38,321 bases of DNA. Origin: Fidelibacterota bacterium. GTDB taxonomy: Bacteria; Fidelibacterota; Fidelibacteria; Fidelibacterales; Fidelibacteraceae. Below are positions 32,719 to 38,321 of the stretch, in pieces; position 1 is the stretch's first letter, and each line of letters starts with the position of its first letter. The notes beneath the pieces were generated by a model that saw only the letters and a list, made by a program, of their open reading frames with translations, did no database searches and had not been told where the DNA came from. A program made the position numbers and the translations under genes. The DNA lies in the NCBI GenBank assembly GCA_028699915.1, contig JAQVTR010000013.1, positions 1 through 38,321 of the forward strand. The letters run 5' to 3'.

Positions 32719-33984
32719 ATGCAGGAATTGAAGAGTATCAAGGGAACGCACGATATCCTGAACTCCGGGATCGCAAAATGGCAAAAGGTGGAAAAGGTCC
32801 TGCAAAAGGTATTTGCATCCTTTTGCTATCAGGAAATCCGTACGCCCGTCTTTGAAAATACCGCCCTCTTTGCCCGCGGAGTCGGGGAGTTTTCGGATAT
32901 TGTCAGCAAGGAGATGTATACCTTTAGCGACAAGGGAGGCGAGAGCCTGACCTTGCGACCCGAACTGACGGCATCGGTGGCGCGTGCCTATATTCAGCAC
33001 CATTTTTGGCAGGATGCTCCGGTTCATAAACTCTGGTACCTCGGAGCGCTGTTCCGGCAGGAACGCCCACAGGCAGGACGCCAGCGGCAATTCCATCAGT
33101 ACGGTGTGGAGGTGATCGGTTCCGCATTGCCCGAAGCGGATGCGGAGGTCATTGCCCTGGCCTGCAGCATTTATCGTGAACTCGGATTAAGAAATTATGT
33201 TCTGCATATCAATTCTATCGGAAGCACGGATACCCGGAAACGCTATACAGAAATATTGAAAAAAACACTGGAACCCCATAAAAATTCCCTTTGCGAAACC
33301 TGCAATACGCGCTTTGAAGGAAATATTCTGCGCCTTTTTGATTGCAAAAACCCCGGCTGCGCCGAGATCTTGAAAAACTACGCACCCTCAATCCTGGATC
33401 ATCTTTCAAGCGAAGACGCAGAACATTTTACCCGGGTCCGCGAATTGCTGGATGTTATGGCTATTCCCTATGAAGTCAATCCCGCACTGGTCCGCGGGCT
33501 GGATTATTATACCCGGACGACTTTTGAGATCAAGGGGACCGCATTGGGTGCCCAGGATGCGCTCTGCGGCGGAGGACGTTATGACAAGCTCCTTATGGAA
33601 CTCGGCGGACCCGAAACGCCCGCTGTCGGTTTTGCCGCAGGAATGGAACGCCTGATCCTTGCAATGGAAGCCGAGGGACTTTTTACGGAGGAGGAAGCCG
33701 GAATGGACCTCTACCTTGCACCCATGGACAGTCATGCGCTGAATACCGCCATGCCGATCGCACAAACATTGCGCGATGCGGGTATTTCGGTTTATGTGGA
33801 CCTGCTGGGACGCAGCCTGAAAGCCATGCTGCGCGAAGCGAACCGCAAAAAAGCAAAACATACCGCGGTGATCGGCGATGATGAGATCAAGAACCGCCGG
33901 CTTCAATTGAAATCCATGTTCAACAATACCGTTTCTGAACTGCCTTTTGAAGATCTCGCAGATGCGTTAAAACATAAAAAGTAA
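32719..33984 (+). CDS. hisS: Histidyl-tRNA synthetase
   Basis: A class II synthetase of 421 residues that charges tRNA-His. Motif 1 lies in FENTALFARGVGEFSDIVSKEMYTF, motif 2 in YLGALFRQERPQAGRQRQFHQYGVEVIG, the histidine-specific loops are LVRGLDYYTRTTFEI and ALCGGGRYDKLL, and motif 3 is GFAAGMERLIL. The C-terminal ~95 residues are the anticodon-binding domain (DLYLAPMDSHALNTAMPIAQTLRDAGISVYVDLLGRSLKAMLREANRKKAKHTAVIGDDE). Its activity sets the charged tRNA-His level that the his leader at 15.8 kb would sense, but it is not part of that operon. Confidence 0.96.
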   Translation: MQELKSIKGTHDILNSGIAKWQKVEKVLQKVFASFCYQEIRTPVFENTALFARGVGEFSDIVSKEMYTFSDKGGESLTLRPELTASVARAYIQHHFWQDAPVHKLWYLGALFRQERPQAGRQRQFHQYGVEVIGSALPEADAEVIALACSIYRELGLRNYVLHINSIGSTDTRKRYTEILKKTLEPHKNSLCETCNTRFEGNILRLFDCKNPGCAEILKNYAPSILDHLSSEDAEHFTRVRELLDVMAIPYEVNPALVRGLDYYTRTTFEIKGTALGAQDALCGGGRYDKLLMELGGPETPAVGFAAGMERLILAMEAEGLFTEEEAGMDLYLAPMDSHALNTAMPIAQTLRDAGISVYVDLLGRSLKAMLREANRKKAKHTAVIGDDEIKNRRLQLKSMFNNTVSELPFEDLADALKHKK

Positions 33985-33987
33985 GCT

Positions 33988-34776
33988 ATGAAGAGAAATA
34001 AAGACCTTTTTGAAGATTTTTTAAAAAACGCTTTTGCTGACTTAGGACCCCGGATCGGCATTGTACTCGGCAGCGGTTTAAACAACCTCGTCGATTCTAT
34101 GAGAATCCGGAAAAAGCTGTCTTACGCCGATATCCCGGACTTTCCGCGATCAACGGTTGCCGGACATGAAGGCGCCTTTGTCTGCGGTGATATCGGGAAC
34201 GTACCGGTACTTGCCGCAAAGGGACGATTCCATTATTACGAAGGATACAGTCTGGATGACATTCTTACCATTATGCGCAGTTTCCGTGCGTTGAATATTC
34301 CGGATGTGATCATTACCAACGCAGCGGGACTGATGGATCCTTTGCATCAGCCCGGCGATATCCTGCTGATCCGGGATTGTATTGACATGACCCACCTTAC
34401 GCGCGCATTGAAAGCCGGGACCGCAAAAACAACCGATAAAGAACGGCAGATCGCCATGTTTGCCGCAAAAGAAGCCGGGATCCGCCTTGGAGAAGGCGTT
34501 TACATCTGGACGACCGGACCTTCCTATGAAACACCCGCGGAGATCCGCTATTTTCGGGCTCTGGGCGGCGATCTGGTCGGGATGTCCACCATGCCGGAAA
34601 TCATGTGGGCCCGGGAAAACGGCATGCGGGTCTATCCCTTTTCCTGCGCAACCAACTGGGCTTCCGGAATCAGCGAACAGCCCCTGACCCATGAAGAGGT
34701 CAGCGAAACCGCCCAACGCGTCAAACATGATCTTACCCGCTATGTTCTAACACTTTGTCAAGTTATCGGAGACTAA
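33988..34776 (+). CDS. Purine nucleoside phosphorylase
   Basis: A 262-residue trimeric-type PNP that splits inosine/guanosine with phosphate. Family segments are GIVLGSGLNNLVDSM, TVAGHEGAFVCGDI, LAAKGRFHYYEGYSLDDI, ITNAAGLMDPLHQPGDILLIRDCIDM, TGPSYETPAEIRYFRALGGDLVGMSTMPEIMWAR and the base-site SCATNWASGI. It starts 3 bases after the hisS stop, with no strong ribosome site, suggesting coupling to hisS. A role in purine salvage is well supported; the exact substrate range is not. Confidence 0.93.
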   Translation: MKRNKDLFEDFLKNAFADLGPRIGIVLGSGLNNLVDSMRIRKKLSYADIPDFPRSTVAGHEGAFVCGDIGNVPVLAAKGRFHYYEGYSLDDILTIMRSFRALNIPDVIITNAAGLMDPLHQPGDILLIRDCIDMTHLTRALKAGTAKTTDKERQIAMFAAKEAGIRLGEGVYIWTTGPSYETPAEIRYFRALGGDLVGMSTMPEIMWARENGMRVYPFSCATNWASGISEQPLTHEEVSETAQRVKHDLTRYVLTLCQVIGD

Positions 34777-34782
34777 TTGTTC

Positions 34783-36687
34783 ATGAAGCATCCACCCGGA
34801 TGTCAACGCATCGGAAGCCGTACCTATTTTACCTTATATGCGCCTTATGCCAAGGTGCTGCGACTGGCGATCTTTTCTTCCTGCCAGGATGAAAAACCCC
34901 TACAGCTATTTCCCATGCGCATGATCGGAGGAGGCTGGTGGGAATATTCGGATATCGCGGATCTCCAGGGACTGTACTATGCTTATTTGATCGACGGTAA
35001 CAAGCATTATACGGCAGATCCCTATGCCCGGGCGCTTGCGACCCGTAACGATTACCGGCAGGATGCCCGAGGCCGTATCGATTTTGTGCCGTATGAATGG
35101 GAAAATGATGATTTTATCCCGGTCCGGGATCCGCGCGATCTGCTGATCTACGAATGCCATCTCCGCGATCTGACGGCGCATCCCGCAAGTAAAACGCCGC
35201 AGGGGGGGAGCTATGAAGCAGCGCACTCGCGTATTGCCTATTTCCGGGAACTGGGGATCAATGCTGTGGAATTTCAGCCGCTTATGCTGTTTGCCAATCA
35301 TGAGCCTCCCTATAAAACGGAAACGGAGAAGGTCTTTAACGACTGGAACCCCTACGCTTACAATCACTGGGGATACATGACTTCCTTTTTCTTTGCGCCG
35401 GCAAACATCTACGCGGCGGATGCCAGCCGGGATAAAGGCGTATGGTGCGACCCGCAAGGCAAGGATGTAAAAGCGCTTAAAGACCTGATCAAAGCGTTGC
35501 ATAAAGCGGGGATCGCCGTGATCATGGATGTGGTTTATAATCATATCAGCCAATACAACCATAATCCGCTGCGGGATTTGGCCGCCGACCATTATTTGCA
35601 TTTTTCTGAAAATTTTAGCGGCTGCGGGAACGATGTGAATTCCGAATCCCCGGTCATGCGTCAGCTGATCCTTGACAGCGTAGAATACTGGATGCGGGAA
35701 TATCACATTGACGGTTTTCGTTTTGATCTTGCGGGAATTCTGGAAGATGAAACCCTGATGCAGGTCCGCGAACGGGCAAGATTTGTTAATCCGCATGCTA
35801 TCCTCATCGGAGAACCCTGGGGAAAACGCTATTTCCCGCAACAGTTGAGCGGGCTGGGATATGCTGTGTGGAACGACCATTTCCGGAACGGCATCAAGGG
35901 AGAAAATCCCGAAAAACGGCCAGGATTCCTTTTCGCAGCGGCAGATGTTACGGCAAAATCGGTGTTTCGCTTTTTAAGCGGTTCGCTGCAGGAAGACGGT
36001 GGAATCGTTGCGGATTCCCGCTATTCATTGAACTATCTGGAGTCTCATGACGGCTTTACTTTGGGGGATTTTATCCGCATTTGTCTGCGGGACGAAGGCA
36101 AACGCGTTCTGAAGGATCACGATAAGCATGTACGGCTGTCACAAACGGAATCCCGCCTGCACCGCATGGCGGCTTTTGTGCTTGCTTTTTCCCAGGGCAT
36201 TCCGATGATTCACGCCGGGCAGGAATTTGCACGTTCCAAGGTGATTGCAGAAGTTCCGGATGTCAATGATCCGCATGCGGGCGAACTGGATGATGATTCC
36301 TATTCCAAGGACAACGAGACCAATTATCTGAATGATGCGGATATGCGCATTAATGCGGAATTGCTTGAGTATTACCGCGCATTGTTTGCGCTGCGCAGAC
36401 AATTTCCGGAACTTCGCAAAGCTGCGCGAGAAAGTATCCGGGCACTGTATGACAAAGAGAATCCCTTTGCGGTCGGATATCGTATTGATGCTCCGGATCG
36501 AAGTCTGGCGGTTCTGTTGAATTGTTCGCCCGATAAAAATGCGCATTTTGATCTCGGCGGATCTCTCTGGCAGGTCCTGGCAGATTCGGACAAAGCCGGA
36601 ACGCAAGCTTTCGGACAGTTCGATCAAACGCTGATCAAATTGGGCAAACGATCCGCCCTTTTACTGCTTAAGAGTGAACTAGCATGA
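34783..36687 (+). CDS. GH13 glycogen debranching / isoamylase-pullulanase-type enzyme
   Basis: A 634-residue enzyme. Residues ~5-95 form a CBM48-like domain (RTYFTLYAPYAKVLRLAIFSS, GLYYAYLIDG, YTADPYARALATRND). The catalytic GH13 barrel follows, with LLIYECHLRDLT, MDVVYNHIS, DGFRFDLAG (nucleophile Asp), ILIGEPWG (acid Glu) and YLESHDG (third Asp), then a C-terminal beta domain. This arrangement is that of type I pullulanases and debranching enzymes that cut alpha-1,6 bonds; there is no signal peptide, so glycogen turnover in the cytoplasm is likely. A TTG at 34777 has GGAG at better spacing and is an alternative start. The end overlaps the next gene by 4 bases. Confidence 0.9.
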   Translation: MKHPPGCQRIGSRTYFTLYAPYAKVLRLAIFSSCQDEKPLQLFPMRMIGGGWWEYSDIADLQGLYYAYLIDGNKHYTADPYARALATRNDYRQDARGRIDFVPYEWENDDFIPVRDPRDLLIYECHLRDLTAHPASKTPQGGSYEAAHSRIAYFRELGINAVEFQPLMLFANHEPPYKTETEKVFNDWNPYAYNHWGYMTSFFFAPANIYAADASRDKGVWCDPQGKDVKALKDLIKALHKAGIAVIMDVVYNHISQYNHNPLRDLAADHYLHFSENFSGCGNDVNSESPVMRQLILDSVEYWMREYHIDGFRFDLAGILEDETLMQVRERARFVNPHAILIGEPWGKRYFPQQLSGLGYAVWNDHFRNGIKGENPEKRPGFLFAAADVTAKSVFRFLSGSLQEDGGIVADSRYSLNYLESHDGFTLGDFIRICLRDEGKRVLKDHDKHVRLSQTESRLHRMAAFVLAFSQGIPMIHAGQEFARSKVIAEVPDVNDPHAGELDDDSYSKDNETNYLNDADMRINAELLEYYRALFALRRQFPELRKAARESIRALYDKENPFAVGYRIDAPDRSLAVLLNCSPDKNAHFDLGGSLWQVLADSDKAGTQAFGQFDQTLIKLGKRSALLLLKSELA

Positions 36688-37166
36688 ACAAGCCGGAAAA
36701 ACAAAAACTGCTGATCTCCGCCTGTCTCCTGGGCGTTCCTTGTCGTTATGACGCAGAATCCCTCCCCATGGAGCAAGAAGAGATCCAGCGTCTGATGGAA
36801 CATTTTACGCTGATCCCCATCTGTCCGGAACAGCTGGGAGGCTTGCCTACGCCGCGCATCCCTGCGGAAATTCAGGAGGATGAAAGGATTGTAAACGCCG
36901 AAGGCCGGGATGTCAGCCGAAATTTTTATCGCGGAGCCGAAGCGGCCTTGCTGATCGCAAAAACCGGCCATGCCGGTCTGGCATTAATGAAGAGCCTCTC
37001 GCCCTCCTGCGGCAATCCGGAGATCTACGACGGCAGTTTCCGCAGGATTCGGGTGCCGGGGAGAGGCATAACGGTAAAATACTTTGACCGTGAAGGAATA
37101 AAAGTGTATAATGATCACGAAATTGAATTATTGATAAAGGAGAACGGTAATGTACGATCAACGTGA
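36684..37166 (+). CDS. DUF523 family protein
   Basis: A 160-residue member of the DUF523 (YbbK) family. Conserved features are LLISACLLGVPCRYD at the N terminus, ICPEQLGGLPTPRIPAEI, and LMKSLSPSCGNPEIYDG, with conserved Cys in each (ACLLGVPC, ICPEQ, SPSCG). These may form a metal or cluster site, but the biochemical role is unknown. It overlaps the GH13 gene as ATGA and the M29 gene by 17 bases, so the three are probably one transcript. Confidence 0.88.
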   Translation: MNKPEKQKLLISACLLGVPCRYDAESLPMEQEEIQRLMEHFTLIPICPEQLGGLPTPRIPAEIQEDERIVNAEGRDVSRNFYRGAEAALLIAKTGHAGLALMKSLSPSCGNPEIYDGSFRRIRVPGRGITVKYFDREGIKVYNDHEIELLIKENGNVRST

Positions 37167-38268
37167 AAAGAAACTGGCGGAATTGCTGGTCAGCTATTCC
37201 ACTAATGTCCAAAAAGGGGAAAATGTTCTCATTGAAGCGATCGATATTCCCGAATCTTTTGTAAAACTTCTGATAAAAAGCGTCCGTGAGCATGGGGGGA
37301 ATCCCTTTGTCACCTTGAAATCCAATGCCGTTCAGCGTGAACTGTACCGCGGCGCCGGCGATGAACAGATCGCCTTCAGCGGCGATTATGAAGCTTTCCG
37401 CATGAAAAACATGCAGGCATATATCGGCGTTCGCGGCAGCTGGAACATCACGGAACTTTCGGATGTCCCTGCTGCGGATCTGAAACGCTATCAAATGCTC
37501 TGGAGCGAAAAGGTACATACCCGCATCCGCGTGCCCAAGACCAAATGGGTGGTTCTGCGCTGGCCGACGCCCTCCATGGCGCAACAGGCCGGAATGAGCA
37601 CGGAAGCCTTTGAAGAATTTTACTTTAATGTCTGCACCCTGGATTATCCCAAAATGGCTAAGGCGGAAGATGCGCTGGTCGCTTTGCTGGAAAAAACCAA
37701 CAAGGTGCATATCAAAGGTCCCGGAGCTACGGATCTGTTTTTCTCCGTTAAAGATATTCCGGTCCTGAAAAGCTGCGGCTTGCGGAATATTCCTGACGGC
37801 GAAGTCTTTACCGCTCCGGTGAAAAACAGTGTGAACGGCGTGATCGCCTACAATACGCCAACGCTGTATCAGGGTACGATCTTTGAAAACATCACCCTGC
37901 ATTTTAAAGACGGAAAGATCGTCCAGGCCGATGGCGACGAACAGGAAAAACTGGACGCCATTTTCGATACGGATGAAGGCGCCCGCTATGTGGGAGAATT
38001 TGCCTTTGGTCTGAATCCCTACATCAATCGTCCGATGAAAGATATTCTTTTTGACGAAAAGATCTCCGGATCTATCCACTTTACGCCGGGAAACGCCTAT
38101 GACAATGCCTTTAACGGCAACCGCTCGGCCATACACTGGGATCTGGTCCTGCGTCAGACGCCGGAATGCGGCGGCGGAGAGATTTGGCTTGACGATGTCC
38201 TGGTCCGAATGAACGGCCGCTTTGTCTTGCCGGAACTCGAAAAACTCAATCCGGAGAACCTGAAGTAA
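37150..38268 (+). CDS. M29 family aminopeptidase
   Basis: A 372-residue metallo-aminopeptidase of the thermophilic M29 (AmpS/PepS/aminopeptidase II) family. Metal-ligand motifs are visible in the C-terminal half: RNIPDGEVFTAP (Glu), VGEFAFGLNP (Glu), SGSIHFTPGNAYD (His) and SAIHWDLVL (His and Asp). No signal peptide is seen, so it acts in the cytoplasm on peptides with broad specificity. AAAGGAG lies 7 bases before ATG 37150, inside the end of the DUF523 gene. Confidence 0.92.
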   Translation: MYDQREKKLAELLVSYSTNVQKGENVLIEAIDIPESFVKLLIKSVREHGGNPFVTLKSNAVQRELYRGAGDEQIAFSGDYEAFRMKNMQAYIGVRGSWNITELSDVPAADLKRYQMLWSEKVHTRIRVPKTKWVVLRWPTPSMAQQAGMSTEAFEEFYFNVCTLDYPKMAKAEDALVALLEKTNKVHIKGPGATDLFFSVKDIPVLKSCGLRNIPDGEVFTAPVKNSVNGVIAYNTPTLYQGTIFENITLHFKDGKIVQADGDEQEKLDAIFDTDEGARYVGEFAFGLNPYINRPMKDILFDEKISGSIHFTPGNAYDNAFNGNRSAIHWDLVLRQTPECGGGEIWLDDVLVRMNGRFVLPELEKLNPENLK

Positions 38269-38321
38269 ATGAATCGTTCCGAACCGGATATCTCCAACAA
38301 GGTCTCCGTCCGCCGGGTTGA
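38269..38321 (+). CDS. Start of an unidentified gene, cut by the window edge
   Basis: An ATG directly follows the M29 stop (TAA 38266-38268) and opens a frame of 17 codons (MNRSEPDISNKVSVRRV) that reaches the window end without a stop. Too short to identify. The tight spacing fits the operon style here; the upstream GGAG is about 13 bases away. Confidence 0.35.
   Translation, partial: MNRSEPDISNKVSVRRV

Noticed and set aside
34906-35880. 324-codon minus-strand frame opposite the GH13 gene
   Set aside because: Antisense to the conserved catalytic region of the GH13 enzyme; no independent support.
36913-38136. 407-codon open frame on the minus strand opposite the M29 aminopeptidase
   Set aside because: The plus-strand M29 protein is clearly recognisable with its metal ligands; the antisense product shows no domain pattern.

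Overview
The window is 38.3 kb of bacterial chromosome. It is densely coded, mostly on the + strand, and I see no phage, plasmid, insertion sequence or CRISPR. Several genes resemble forms I associate with Bacteroidetes and the wider FCB group: a bifunctional HisB whose phosphatase half lacks the enterobacterial zinc cysteines, a short TruB without a PUA tail, and CarA, CarB, HisA and HisC sequences of that style. Signal peptides, lipoprotein signals, an outer-membrane barrel family and a CpoB/YbgF-like lipoprotein indicate a Gram-negative envelope. The visible promoters look like ordinary sigma-70 sites (TTGACA/TATAAA type), not the classical Bacteroides type. A phylum cannot be fixed from sequence reading alone.

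Layout. (1) 1-6808: the conserved translation and RNA cluster infB(3' end)-rbfA-truB-ribF-rpsO-pnp, running into an M16 zinc peptidase and a polysaccharide deacetylase. (2) 6892-10950: a MerR-type regulator with an acidic tail, tRNA-Pro(GGG), and a secreted 1015-residue protein joining a GHL10-like glycosidase region to an Amidase_3 cell-wall hydrolase. (3) 11065-14042, minus strand: an eight-heme, TPR-tailed lipoprotein cytochrome, preceded by a truncated ProA-like gene that stops before the catalytic cysteine. (4) 14260-15576: two tandem small outer-membrane barrel genes, the second broken by an internal deletion and frameshift. (5) 15725-22914: a complete compact histidine operon hisGDCBHAFI(E), preceded by a promoter, a 16-codon leader with tandem His codons and a mutually exclusive hairpin set ending in a terminator. 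This is a classical translation-coupled attenuator. (6) 23116-25660: tRNA-Asn(GTT), acetate kinase, and release factor 2 without the programmed frameshift. (7) 25804-31390: a two-domain lipoprotein of unknown function, a 14-unit heptanucleotide tandem array, a palindrome, a mini-ORF, and carAB. (8) 31509-38321: a CpoB-like TPR lipoprotein on the minus strand, then a plus-strand run of a DUF2007 protein, hisS, purine nucleoside phosphorylase, a GH13 debranching-type enzyme, a DUF523 protein, an M29 aminopeptidase and the first codons of another gene.

How the parts work together. Most of the window is housekeeping: translation, RNA turnover, flavin, histidine and carbamoyl-phosphate synthesis, and purine salvage. 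The most informative regulatory object is the his leader, where promoter, leader peptide, antiterminator and terminator can all be read base by base. The accessory-looking parts are the cytochrome/ProA-remnant pair, the decaying barrel paralogue, the heptamer array and the GHL10-amidase fusion.
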